From a virus: 42,492 bases of DNA. Of this stretch, positions 25,274 to 34,874 are shown in pieces. Position 1 is the first letter of the stretch; each line of letters opens with the position of its first letter. The notes beneath the pieces were generated by a model, which saw nothing but the letters and a program-made list of their open reading frames with translations, had not been told where the DNA came from and did not search any database. The stretch is from IMG/VR virus record IMGVR_UViG_3300047550_004989, positions 1 to 42,492 of that record; one strand, written 5' to 3'. The position numbers and the translations under genes are program-made.

Positions 25274-28200
25274 ATGGGAAATTCCTACAGAATTAAAACA
25301 ACACCAGGTCAAGACCAAAATATTACAGTTCAAATAGACCAAGATTTTGAACAATTAGAAATACTTTCACTTAAAATAAGACAAGATGAGGTTTATCTGA
25401 GAAATTGTTCAGACTATGGAGTTGTTGCGGGTAGAGTTTTTGCTAACAATGGGTACGGTATTCCAAACGCAAAACTTTCAGTGTTTGTTCCTGTTTCAGA
25501 TGAGGATTTAAATAACCCTGCCATTAGTGCAATATACAATTACAAATCATTAGAAGATACAAATGAAGATGGTTATAAGTTTAACTTATTACCTTATTTA
25601 CCTTCATATAGCCTCCATGTACCAACAGGTACATTTCCTTCGAGAACTGATGTATTGACTAATGAATTGGTTGGTAATCTATATCAAAAGTATTACAAAT
25701 ATACAGTACAGACAAATGAAAGTGGGGACTTTTTAATTTACGGTGTTCCTGTCGGTAGTCAGACATTAGTAATGAACTTGGACTTATCTGACATGGGACC
25801 TTTTTCTATGTCACCTCAAGATTTAGTTCGAATAGGTAGAGCAACTGAAGAACAATTTGACGGAAAAAAATTCAAGTCATCTCCAAACTTTGCAGAATTA
25901 CCTCAAATAGTTGTTATAAATAAAACAATTGAAGTTGTACCATTTTGGGGTGAAGAAGAAGTATGTCAAGTTGGTATAACAAGAACGGATTTCGATATTA
26001 CAGCTGAAGCGGGTATAACAATTTCTCCTGTGGCTGTTTTCTTGGGTTCAATCATAAGTCAAACAACTGATGCCGCAATCAAGAAAAGTTGTAAATCAAA
26101 AAAAATAACAGGTAACTTATGTAAGATGATTACAGGACCTGGTGAAATTATAGCCATAAGTCAAACGATTCAAAACGATTCCAACGGATTACCAATATTA
26201 AAAAAAGCTGCATTACCAAATGGTGGTAAATTAATTGATGCTGATGGAGCATGGATGTTTGATTTACCCATGAATTTCGATTATGTAACAACAAATGAAT
26301 TTGGAGAACAGGTAATATCGAAAGATGAGAAAGTTGGAGTTCCAACTAAGGCTAAGTATAGATTCAAAATTAAATGGCAACAAAGTAAAAACATATCTGA
26401 GGATTATAGAAGGGCTTACTTCTTAGTTCCAAATTTAAGGGAAATGGGGTGGTCTACATCAACTATCGACCCAGCATATACTTCTAATTTGGTTGAGAAA
26501 TCTTATGCGTTTGACTTAGATTGGTCGGGATATACTAACCCACCTTATAATGTTACCAACCAAGATTTATTGTCTTATATAAATTGTGAAGACAGATTTT
26601 ATGAATTTGATTATAATAAGGTTTATACGGTAGCAGGTCTAATTGATAACTATAAAGTACAAAGGGCAAGAGAAAATTTTCTTGGTATAAAGAGAATAGA
26701 TGATAACACTTGTGAAGATACAACAAATAAATTCCCAACGAATGAAGGGGTATTCCATAATAGTATAAATTTTGATATTAACATAATGTTAATCACTATT
26801 ATTGGAACAATATTGAGACCGTTTTTACTTCTTTATGAAATATCTGCTGCTATAACTTTAATTGTCAAAATTATTCTAATTTATACTATTTGTCCACTAA
26901 TAAAATTTGTGAATAAAATAGCGAATGCGATTAGAAGGTTTTTCGGTGGGAAACCACTTCCTGACCCCCCAATTTGTGATGTTAGTGAAGTCTTACGTTC
27001 CATTAAGTTACCTATGATAACTTTCCCTGATTGTGAATTTTGTAGTTGTTCAGATGCGGATACAGGTAACAGTGAAAGTTCGCCTACTAATTATTCTAAT
27101 ACTTATGATGGATTTATCTATCAATTTAATAATACTGAAAATTGGTCGGTATTATTAAATGATAATGATTTCTACACCTATTTTAATAGTAATTATTGGA
27201 ATACTGCGGATGATGCTGATACGGTAATAACCTTATTGGCGGGTAGACAAGATAATGATGAGTCTAAATATACTACGGGTACTTTGAATACGGTGAATGC
27301 TAGTATAACATGTAATGAATTACCGTTCGGTGAAAGAGTCAATTTATTTAATACTAAGAATCAATATTATTTGGGTAGAAATCAAATTAGTGTAACATAT
27401 GAACCAGATACAAACACATCTTCACATTTCGATAATACACTTACTTTTATATGTAATGCTGGAAACACAATATTAAGTGCTGGAACCATGTTTACATTGA
27501 CAGACCCAGCAAACTCTAAAGACCCTAACATAACGGGAAATACTTTAAATAGTTTTGGTACGAATAATACATTGGGGGTTACTAATTATTTGGCAAATGT
27601 TACTATCGATTATGCAAATCCTACGAGTCCTACAAGTGGTAATTTATCGGTTACTTATGCGACACCGATACTTTCTGCGTCAACAACTGACCAACTTTAT
27701 TTATATCCTTCTGATGTTGAATATTATCAAGTTATATCGGCAATGACGATAAGTCAATTCAGAAATATGATACCTTTTGGTACAAAATATCCTGAATCTT
27801 TTGGTGACATTATAGAAAGTAGTATGGAATTTATTAAATCATCACCATCCCATACACAACCATTTAAACCAATTGAAGTTATTGACCCTAATGCGATAGT
27901 AGTGATAGCTCAAAGAGGAGTTGACCCGTATTCACCTAAGATACCAACACAAATTGATTTAAGTCGAATCTGTGGTCATTCTACGACAGACCCGAATCTT
28001 GTTGTTAAAACTGATTTAAGATTAAATGTACCAATTAAAAATACTGTTTCATTAACATCATCCGAAATAATGTTTAATCATAATCCTGGTAGTCCATTAA
28101 CCAATGCAAGTACCAATAACGGTTTTGATTTATATTTTAATTCTTATATTTTTTCTCCTGACTCATCATATTTGAGTTATGTAACCAATGCTCATACTTA

Positions 28201-30235
28201 TTACTCGAGTCTTGATTACGATTTAATTTATAATAAATTATTCAGTATTAACAGTTCAAATACGGCTACCATATTGGATTCGAATACACCTCTACCAGTT
28301 ACAAATCCTAAAACATGGTTGGGTTCGGTAGGACAAAAATTTGTATCATCATCGAGTAATAGTTTTTATTATTCTGCGGTTACAGGTACTGCAAGATATT
28401 ATGGACCTGATGAAAGTATTGTTGGTGGCTCGTTTATGTGGGGATTGACGGTTGCACCGTATTCTAATTATTACTTTAGTCCTGTTTATTCATCAGGTAA
28501 TACTCTAACGATGAATAACAATAATAGAATTGTAATGAGAAGTGATAGATTACCATCATCTGATTTTGCGGAAACGAATTTAAATAACACTTATGTTTTT
28601 CAACAAAATCAACAATTTACCGCTTATCTTTTTCAAGACGGTACAAACACCATATACAAGACAAGTCAATATAATCAATCATTATCAGATAATGATAAAT
28701 CACCTAATAACTCAATTGAACAAAATGTTTTAACAACATTTGATTGTGGTAATATGCATTCTTTAAAATGTTATGATAAAGTGAATGGTCAAATTACTTT
28801 AATACCTAATTGTCCTGATGATGACGCAATTTATAAAATTGATAATAAAAGTACTGGTTGTTATGTTTTTTGTAAAGATTGTGATTTTCAAGCGGGTGAT
28901 AAATCGGCTTTGACTTCAGCCCCAGGAAAAATATTTAAAAATTTAGGTAATGATATTGTACATTTTGAAGAATATATATTTAGACTGAAATTCTTTTATG
29001 CTTTATGTCAGGGAGTGTTATCTGAAGTGTTTGTTAATAATTGGGTTAACGGAACTTTATTTGCTTACCCATTCAAAATAAATCATTACTTCAATTCAAA
29101 AAACCAAGTTTCAGACAGAAGTTATTGTAGGGATTTAGTTTATTTACATAATCCCTCAAATACATTTTATTATAGAAGTAGTCCTTGGGTCGGTACGATT
29201 AACAATGGAAATTATGTAGGTTCTGAAACATCAGGTTATGGGCAACCTGGTGAAAATGGAAGTAATTTTTCTAATTTGAAATATCCTACGACAATTATGA
29301 ATTTGGGACCTCGAGATGTGTTCTTACACGAAATTTCATTAAATGGTAATTATGATGGGTATGTAATGGATAAATTTAGTCAAACAACCTATAACGATAC
29401 TTCGGATATTACTAATTTATTCGCTTTTACAAGAATAATAGATGTTAGTTTCCTCCAACAACTGTTTGGTGCAAGACAATCTGAAAGAAGTATTTTACAG
29501 TTATTTAGTAGAGGTGGTAAACGAGTTGACGCTGATTTTGCTCAATCGGTTGCAATCAATTCTCAATTTGGTGTAGTTCCATTTGATGCTGAATTTTATA
29601 ATACAAGTGTTGTACCACCAAATACGGGCTCTGCTCAGATAGTTGTTGCCGATTATACAAAAGATGTTTATTTTAATGGAAATCTTGTAACATCTAAACC
29701 TTTTGCCATGATGGGAATATTCTTTGATTCTGGTAGTGAAGGTGTACAAATAAGAGATTATATTTCACCTGTAAGAACGATTAGATACAATCCAACAATA
29801 CAGATTTTTGGATATGATTATATACCCGTTAAATCTCAGAAAACACCAAATTACAGATGGACATTTACAAATCCAAATCAGGATAATTATAATTCAACAA
29901 CAATATTTGGTACTCAGAGAAATAATTGGGTGACAAGTTCTGCGGCGGTAACTGCATCATCTAATAAAAAATATCAAGAATTAGACAGATTTGATAGTAG
30001 TTTATATTCATATCAAAATGTACCATTGAGTAATCAATACAGTGCAAGAGGTTATATATATTCAGATGATTCAACTCAATTCCCAATAAGAAATTTGAAT
30101 CCATATGTTGTTGCTAATCCTCAAGACCAAATAGTTGGAGCACCGTGGTATTTTTATTTTGGTTTAGTTAAAGGTAGTTCAGCAATAAATAAATTTAGAG
30201 ATAAATATATAGGTGAGACAACATTAAATGAGTAA
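25274..30235 (+). CDS. Giant structural (baseplate) protein with carboxypeptidase-regulatory-like fold and hydrophobic segment
   Basis: This 1653-residue protein lies directly after gp6, in the place of T4 wedge gene 7. Residues about 45-75 (VVAGRVFANNGYGIPNAKLS) and about 150-180 (ESGDFLIYGVPVGSQTLVMN) read like the beta-sandwich 'G-x-V-x-d-x-x-G-x-P-L-x-x-a-x-V' fold of carboxypeptidase regulatory-like domains, common in Bacteroidota outer-membrane proteins. About residues 503-548 form a strongly hydrophobic stretch (IMLITIIGTILRPFLLLYEI, ITLIVKIILIYTICPLI) long enough for two membrane helices, followed by basic KFVNKIANAIRRFFGG and a Cys cluster FPDCEFCSCSD. A second cluster lies near 1150-1210. 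The rest is Asn/Ser/Thr/Tyr-rich and unrecognised. It is coupled to the next gene by an 8-base overlap. A baseplate role is inferred from position. Confidence 0.55.
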   Translation: MGNSYRIKTTPGQDQNITVQIDQDFEQLEILSLKIRQDEVYLRNCSDYGVVAGRVFANNGYGIPNAKLSVFVPVSDEDLNNPAISAIYNYKSLEDTNEDGYKFNLLPYLPSYSLHVPTGTFPSRTDVLTNELVGNLYQKYYKYTVQTNESGDFLIYGVPVGSQTLVMNLDLSDMGPFSMSPQDLVRIGRATEEQFDGKKFKSSPNFAELPQIVVINKTIEVVPFWGEEEVCQVGITRTDFDITAEAGITISPVAVFLGSIISQTTDAAIKKSCKSKKITGNLCKMITGPGEIIAISQTIQNDSNGLPILKKAALPNGGKLIDADGAWMFDLPMNFDYVTTNEFGEQVISKDEKVGVPTKAKYRFKIKWQQSKNISEDYRRAYFLVPNLREMGWSTSTIDPAYTSNLVEKSYAFDLDWSGYTNPPYNVTNQDLLSYINCEDRFYEFDYNKVYTVAGLIDNYKVQRARENFLGIKRIDDNTCEDTTNKFPTNEGVFHNSINFDINIMLITIIGTILRPFLLLYEISAAITLIVKIILIYTICPLIKFVNKIANAIRRFFGGKPLPDPPICDVSEVLRSIKLPMITFPDCEFCSCSDADTGNSESSPTNYSNTYDGFIYQFNNTENWSVLLNDNDFYTYFNSNYWNTADDADTVITLLAGRQDNDESKYTTGTLNTVNASITCNELPFGERVNLFNTKNQYYLGRNQISVTYEPDTNTSSHFDNTLTFICNAGNTILSAGTMFTLTDPANSKDPNITGNTLNSFGTNNTLGVTNYLANVTIDYANPTSPTSGNLSVTYATPILSASTTDQLYLYPSDVEYYQVISAMTISQFRNMIPFGTKYPESFGDIIESSMEFIKSSPSHTQPFKPIEVIDPNAIVVIAQRGVDPYSPKIPTQIDLSRICGHSTTDPNLVVKTDLRLNVPIKNTVSLTSSEIMFNHNPGSPLTNASTNNGFDLYFNSYIFSPDSSYLSYVTNAHTYYSSLDYDLIYNKLFSINSSNTATILDSNTPLPVTNPKTWLGSVGQKFVSSSSNSFYYSAVTGTARYYGPDESIVGGSFMWGLTVAPYSNYYFSPVYSSGNTLTMNNNNRIVMRSDRLPSSDFAETNLNNTYVFQQNQQFTAYLFQDGTNTIYKTSQYNQSLSDNDKSPNNSIEQNVLTTFDCGNMHSLKCYDKVNGQITLIPNCPDDDAIYKIDNKSTGCYVFCKDCDFQAGDKSALTSAPGKIFKNLGNDIVHFEEYIFRLKFFYALCQGVLSEVFVNNWVNGTLFAYPFKINHYFNSKNQVSDRSYCRDLVYLHNPSNTFYYRSSPWVGTINNGNYVGSETSGYGQPGENGSNFSNLKYPTTIMNLGPRDVFLHEISLNGNYDGYVMDKFSQTTYNDTSDITNLFAFTRIIDVSFLQQLFGARQSERSILQLFSRGGKRVDADFAQSVAINSQFGVVPFDAEFYNTSVVPPNTGSAQIVVADYTKDVYFNGNLVTSKPFAMMGIFFDSGSEGVQIRDYISPVRTIRYNPTIQIFGYDYIPVKSQKTPNYRWTFTNPNQDNYNSTTIFGTQRNNWVTSSAAVTASSNKKYQELDRFDSSLYSYQNVPLSNQYSARGYIYSDDSTQFPIRNLNPYVVANPQDQIVGAPWYFYFGLVKGSSAINKFRDKYIGETTLNE

Positions 30236-32009
30236 TTCAAATCAATATCATATAGTATTAGGTTCTTTACGTTATAAAACGGCAATAGATACAGATTTAA
30301 CGTTGAATATTCCGTTTGTAGGTCAAGAAAAAGAATTAAACGAGTACGATAGAAATAATGTTGTTAGTCTTGCTCAAGTTTTTGATGATGAAAGACAAGC
30401 ATCTTCAATATTCAGACCAACAGCAGATATTACATATGTTTTTTATAATGCTTATAGTGGTACAACAGGTATAAATGGTAATGATTATAAACCATTTACC
30501 AATAATTTATATTATTTGAATACTATAAATTCTTTCGGAACAAGTTTATGGTCAGGATTTCCACAATATACTGAATTTGATTTGGTTAGGACAGATAATA
30601 ATACACCTGGATACACTACAGGTGGTGGAAGTACACCGCCCCACATGTATTTTATAAATAAACTCTATGCCAAATATAATTGGATGTTTTATTTAAGTTA
30701 TGCGTATGAAAATGATTATACAAAAACTTTGGAATATTATAGTGGAACATCAAAGATAATTAGTTGGAGTTGTGGAGACGGAATCCCATTTGTTATTCAA
30801 AGACCATATAATCCTGATGGACAAGATTTGATATCATTTATCTGTCCTGCAAAACATGGATTGTCTGTTGGGGAATTTGTAGAATTAAACATTGCGGGTT
30901 GGAATGGATTTAATGGAAAAAAAGTTTTCGAGGTTTATTCATTGGGGCAAGAAGGTGCGGGTTCAGATGAATATATTTTCAATTTATACAATTACGGTTT
31001 TGGTTCTAGTTTGACTAATCAATCAAGAGGAACATTCAAGAGGATAATTGACTTGGTAAATTCTGCGGAGACTAAATCAATTTATTATGTAAGGAAAAAC
31101 AAGATTCTTACAAAAGTTGACGATGCAATTGTAACTAAAGCGGGATTTGAAATGAATGGTTTTGACAAACGAAGACAATATGAATATCCTACTTTGACAC
31201 CTGATGGTGTCGGAAGAGTAACAACAAAAGAAGCAAATAATTCATTTTTATTAAGTTTCTCAAGGGATGTTGATATTAGTACATTAGTTGATAATCTAAA
31301 AAGACCAATAACAGAACTTTATTTTACGATAATCAATAAGGGTTACTTTGGGTGGTTTAATCCACCATTAGATAATACAGTTCAATATTATCCTTCTTTG
31401 AGAGTTGGGTACGATTTTAATTTATCTACTCAAATATCTTCATATTGGAGACTAACAAACAGAGCGATTAATAAATCAAATATACCAACTGATAGTTACG
31501 TAAGAACTTTGGATGGAAAGTCATATAAATTCTACTTCAACCAAGATTTAAGTCAAGGTGATGTTATTGATGGGGACTTTTGTGAATTCAATTATTCAGA
31601 ACAGAAAGAAAGAGTGATATCTAATTGTTATCATAAGTTTGTTTTCAATAACTTACTTTTTAATGTTAATAAAAGTCCTTTACAAAGTGTTAATCCACAA
31701 GGTTATTATTATCAACCATATACACCAATTACTTTAAGAGTTTATTCGGATTATATTGAAGAAGGTAACGTAAATACAACTGAAGGTATACCTAACTATG
31801 CTTACTATTCGAAGTATAGAAACGCCATGATTTGGAGAGATTTGTATACTTATGGATATGTGGATAGTACTGGTTTGGGTGTGGATTACCCATTCTTAAA
31901 CGGAGCTCATTATCCATCAACTAAATTAATATTTAAAGTAATGCCTGAAGGGTATACTCATGAAAGTATTACAAATATTGCCGACCCGTTAATTGACCCT
32001 TGTGAATAA
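30228..32009 (+). CDS. Baseplate or tail structural protein of unknown family (593 residues)
   Basis: Its ATG lies inside the preceding gene (overlap ATGAGTAA), so translation is coupled. It is Tyr/Asn-rich and beta-like throughout, as are tail proteins. Readable segments are WMFYLSYAYENDYTKTLEYY, the AKHGLSVGEFVELNIAGWNG segment (about 211-230) that resembles the turn of tail-associated beta domains, TTKEANNSFLLSFSRDVDIS, and GLGVDYPFLNGAHYPSTKLI near the end. No enzyme motif or membrane segment is visible. It sits among baseplate genes 6 and the gp7/gpI-like gene, so it may be a wedge or fibre-attachment part. I cannot assign a T4 homologue (a gp8 or gp10 replacement is possible). Confidence 0.6.
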   Translation: MSNSNQYHIVLGSLRYKTAIDTDLTLNIPFVGQEKELNEYDRNNVVSLAQVFDDERQASSIFRPTADITYVFYNAYSGTTGINGNDYKPFTNNLYYLNTINSFGTSLWSGFPQYTEFDLVRTDNNTPGYTTGGGSTPPHMYFINKLYAKYNWMFYLSYAYENDYTKTLEYYSGTSKIISWSCGDGIPFVIQRPYNPDGQDLISFICPAKHGLSVGEFVELNIAGWNGFNGKKVFEVYSLGQEGAGSDEYIFNLYNYGFGSSLTNQSRGTFKRIIDLVNSAETKSIYYVRKNKILTKVDDAIVTKAGFEMNGFDKRRQYEYPTLTPDGVGRVTTKEANNSFLLSFSRDVDISTLVDNLKRPITELYFTIINKGYFGWFNPPLDNTVQYYPSLRVGYDFNLSTQISSYWRLTNRAINKSNIPTDSYVRTLDGKSYKFYFNQDLSQGDVIDGDFCEFNYSEQKERVISNCYHKFVFNNLLFNVNKSPLQSVNPQGYYYQPYTPITLRVYSDYIEEGNVNTTEGIPNYAYYSKYRNAMIWRDLYTYGYVDSTGLGVDYPFLNGAHYPSTKLIFKVMPEGYTHESITNIADPLIDPCE

Positions 32010-32805
32010 GTATAAATTTACATTACCGATAAATAATGACCAAGAGTTGGTTATTCCAATTGAAATTGATTGGGATTTTACCGATAAAACAGATGCATTG
32101 GCAGCATTTGAGACAAATGCGATTAAAGAAATTTTAAATGGTGATAAGGATTTTGAGGTAGAAAGATTTGCTCACGAAGGAATTGTGAATCAATATGGGT
32201 ATATCTCCGAAACCGATGTAAATTATGAATTTTATTTTACACCGTCATCGAATGTAAATAATGCCTTTTGGGCACCTTCATATACATCACAAGGATTTAC
32301 AAATAAAGAAATATACACCTATGCGAATTCATTTAAAAAATCTTTTTTTAAATTGGATTTGTATGATTCAACTGATTTAAAGACACAAACAATATATGCA
32401 ACAATAATAATTCCAACACAACAAGGAACAACAACGCCAGCAACCGTTGATTATCAAGTAGTGAATATAAAACAACCAATATTCCAACTTGATTATTTGG
32501 GAGATAAAGAAGGTTTCTTTATTTATTGGTTGAAGAGTAGAGATTTTTTAAACATAGATACTTTCTATATGACAGCCAAATTCTTTGATGGAAAAAGTGG
32601 AATATTTGTGAAGATGATGAATCGTAATCAAGATTCAATCAATGGTAACAAATATAATTTTCCCCAAGAAAAATATTTTTATTATAAAGTTGCTTTGAAC
32701 TATTCCAATTTTACATATAAGATATACGACATATCGAGTAACATCGAAGTACAAGTCGGTGATAAAAATAACCCAATCAGGTGGTACGAATATATTAATC
32801 CTTAA
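32002..32805 (+). CDS. Structural protein of unknown family (GTG start)
   Basis: This roughly 267-residue protein starts inside the upstream gene. A GTG at 32002 gives GTGAATAA, an 8-base overlap mirroring the ATGAGTAA overlap of the gene before, so I prefer it to the TTG at 31993. The protein begins YKFTLPINNDQELVIPIEID and continues with beta-rich, aromatic segments (FKLDLYDSTDLKTQTIYATI, IFQLDYLGDKEGFFIYWLKS, IFVKMMNRNQDSI). No catalytic motif, coiled coil or hydrophobic helix is seen. It is part of the coupled series 25274-33923 and probably a tail or baseplate component. Identity unknown. Confidence 0.58.
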   Translation: MNKYKFTLPINNDQELVIPIEIDWDFTDKTDALAAFETNAIKEILNGDKDFEVERFAHEGIVNQYGYISETDVNYEFYFTPSSNVNNAFWAPSYTSQGFTNKEIYTYANSFKKSFFKLDLYDSTDLKTQTIYATIIIPTQQGTTTPATVDYQVVNIKQPIFQLDYLGDKEGFFIYWLKSRDFLNIDTFYMTAKFFDGKSGIFVKMMNRNQDSINGNKYNFPQEKYFYYKVALNYSNFTYKIYDISSNIEVQVGDKNNPIRWYEYINP

Positions 32806-32807
32806 TT

Positions 32808-33923
32808 ATGGTAGATAACGAATATTATGTGAGAATATCACCCGAGGTAATTCAAGACGATATTTTTCAAGTATGTTACCCAAGTGGAACAACTTACCCA
32901 AGTGGTTGTACGTATGTTTACTCATCAATGACTGAAATTTTGTCAGGTGGAACGGGAGGAACGTCATTATTGACAGGTCTTACGATTCCAATTTTATTTA
33001 CACAATCAGGAGTTGATGTTGGGTACTATTCAATTTTTGATGGTGCGATATCTCAGGCCGATGTGGTAAGAAACTTTTTGTTTTCCGCAACCACTGGTTC
33101 ACCTAATAAAGTATACTTTTACAACACATCAGAAACTCAATATAAAAGTTATCTTCTTCTTTCATCATATACTGTTGATTGGGGAGATGGTAGTCCGATA
33201 CAGACAATAACAACAAACTCACCTAATTATATTACCCATGATTATTTGAATAATGGGGTGTATACAATAGTATTAAGTCAAAATAATCCTTGGGGTGTAA
33301 ATACCGTAAAGAAAACAGTTACAATACCATATACACCAACCACGATTACAAACCCTAATGGTACGGCATATTTTACACCAAATATAGGTTCTTGGTCGGC
33401 AACACCAATATCGTATGATTATATTTTTAGTGGAGATGCTATCAATTTAATTTCGGCTCAAACATCTGACAAATATGTTTCAGTACCATTTTTAATGAGC
33501 GGATATACAAAAAGTAGAGTTACTGAATTAGCGTCATATGGTACACCAAAATATCAATTAAATACACCGATTTATGATGTAAACAATCAAATCTATGGTT
33601 ACATAACTTCAATGACACCACAATTAACAGGTTATACAATTCAAGATGTAAACTATGTGGATTTTGTGGATGGTACGACTATTTTTATTCTTGACTCATA
33701 CGGATTAACTGCTGATTGGATGGTAGAAGAACCTATGGTCAAAGATGAGGCGTTATTGAACGTAGTAATGCAACCTGAAGTACAATCTGATATATTCATA
33801 GAGAGAGGTAAGAATGCGGTAATTGAAAAAATTGAAAGATTAGGGGAAGTAGATAATATTGGGGATTTAAAAAATTACGGTTATGGTTATTTTAATTTTA
33901 GAATAGCACAAAACCTAAGATAA
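32808..33923 (+). CDS. Structural protein with PKD-like domain (371 residues)
   Basis: The middle of the protein contains SSYTVDWGDGSPIQTITT followed by YITHDYLNNGVYTIVLS (about residues 122-165), which reads like a PKD-type beta-sandwich ('W-D-F/W-G-D-G-S ... H-x-Y-x-x-x-G-x-Y-x-V-x-L-x-x-x-N'). The C-terminal 45 residues (PEVQSDIFIERGKNAVIEKI then ERLGEVDNIGDLKNYGYGYF) form a separate helical motif that I associate with virion proteins of Bacteroidota phages. PKD domains are common in adhesins and in phage fibres. It is separated from the preceding gene by two bases. A wedge-to-fibre connector role is an inference; no T4 counterpart is evident. Confidence 0.62.
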   Translation: MVDNEYYVRISPEVIQDDIFQVCYPSGTTYPSGCTYVYSSMTEILSGGTGGTSLLTGLTIPILFTQSGVDVGYYSIFDGAISQADVVRNFLFSATTGSPNKVYFYNTSETQYKSYLLLSSYTVDWGDGSPIQTITTNSPNYITHDYLNNGVYTIVLSQNNPWGVNTVKKTVTIPYTPTTITNPNGTAYFTPNIGSWSATPISYDYIFSGDAINLISAQTSDKYVSVPFLMSGYTKSRVTELASYGTPKYQLNTPIYDVNNQIYGYITSMTPQLTGYTIQDVNYVDFVDGTTIFILDSYGLTADWMVEEPMVKDEALLNVVMQPEVQSDIFIERGKNAVIEKIERLGEVDNIGDLKNYGYGYFNFRIAQNLR

Positions 33924-33939
33924 AAAAAGATTAATAAAG

Positions 33940-33947
33940 TATTTATA
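33940..33947 (+). promoter_or_regulatory. TATTTATA motif upstream of the 302-residue gene
   Basis: An exact octamer followed by AAATAA lies 18 bases before the ATG at 33966, in a 42-base gap. This gap breaks the coupled gene series and may start a new transcript. Confidence 0.4.
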
Positions 33948-33965
33948 AAATAACAATTAAATAAA

Positions 33966-34874
33966 ATGGCAATAGGTACTTATGGAGTTGTAAGACCATC
34001 TGATGTATCACCTGAAGATGTGGAAATAATTTTAAATTATACTCCTTCGAGAGATGCGACAGACAATTTTGTGTTGAAAAAATTAGATGCGAAGACATTG
34101 TTGAGACCGTATTTTAATAATGCGGATACAGGTGGTAATGCTAATGTGGAAATATTAGGTGGTTTATATAATTTGAAGTTACCAGCAACTGAATTTAATA
34201 AGTTGGGAATTTATACGTTGTATATAAGACCAGCACAAATCAGAACAAAAATAAATGATTGTGGTGTTTTATCCGCACTTCCAAATATTAAAGGTATTAT
34301 CATCAATTTAGATGATGTTCCTACACAGTATAAGAATAAATTTGTTGCTCAAGGATTAGTTGGTTTTAGAGTGGAATATTTGAATGATGATGGAACAAAA
34401 ATTCCAAACTTTTTCAGAATTATAACTTCTAATTTTTATTGTGAGCCTGTGACACAGAATCTAACTAATACTGCTCAAAAGGCGATTAGATATAGATATG
34501 TGGATGGAGTTACAAACTTAATGTTCTGTACTCTTTCACCATCATCAGCACCGACAAATAAACCTAATGCAACACCGTTTATTGGTCAACCAGCACAAAA
34601 TATAATCATTACAAATACATTCTTTAATCCAATAACAATGGATATTGAGATTGCTGAACACGACTTCTCAACAATTGCGTTGGCACTTTACGGTAACCAA
34701 ACTAAATCAATTGATGACGGTATATACACAATCTACGATACTTCTAATAACATCTACAAACAATACAATCTTTATGAAATTAGAGATGAGTTTAACAAGT
34801 TGTTATATGAGGTTAGAGAAGATAGAGGTAATAATATTGATTTTAGTAAAAACTTCACAAGTATTACACAATAA
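33966..34874 (+). CDS. Structural protein of unknown family, baseplate region (302 residues)
   Basis: The N-terminus reads MAIGTYGVVRPSDVSPEDVE and then an ILNYTPSRDATDNFVLKKLD segment, followed by a beta-rich core with AQGLVGFRVEYLNDDGTKIP and a RIITSNFYCEPVTQNLTNTA stretch. I recall similar proteins in tail operons of T4-like phages of aquatic bacteria, but cannot name the family. The last third has IYTIYDTSNNIYKQYNLYEI and a charged helical end (EIRDEFNKLLYEVREDRG). No signal peptide, membrane helix or catalytic motif is present. Its stop overlaps the next ATG (TAATG), so it is coupled to the gp7/gpI-like gene and may be its partner. Confidence 0.6.
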   Translation: MAIGTYGVVRPSDVSPEDVEIILNYTPSRDATDNFVLKKLDAKTLLRPYFNNADTGGNANVEILGGLYNLKLPATEFNKLGIYTLYIRPAQIRTKINDCGVLSALPNIKGIIINLDDVPTQYKNKFVAQGLVGFRVEYLNDDGTKIPNFFRIITSNFYCEPVTQNLTNTAQKAIRYRYVDGVTNLMFCTLSPSSAPTNKPNATPFIGQPAQNIIITNTFFNPITMDIEIAEHDFSTIALALYGNQTKSIDDGIYTIYDTSNNIYKQYNLYEIRDEFNKLLYEVREDRGNNIDFSKNFTSITQ

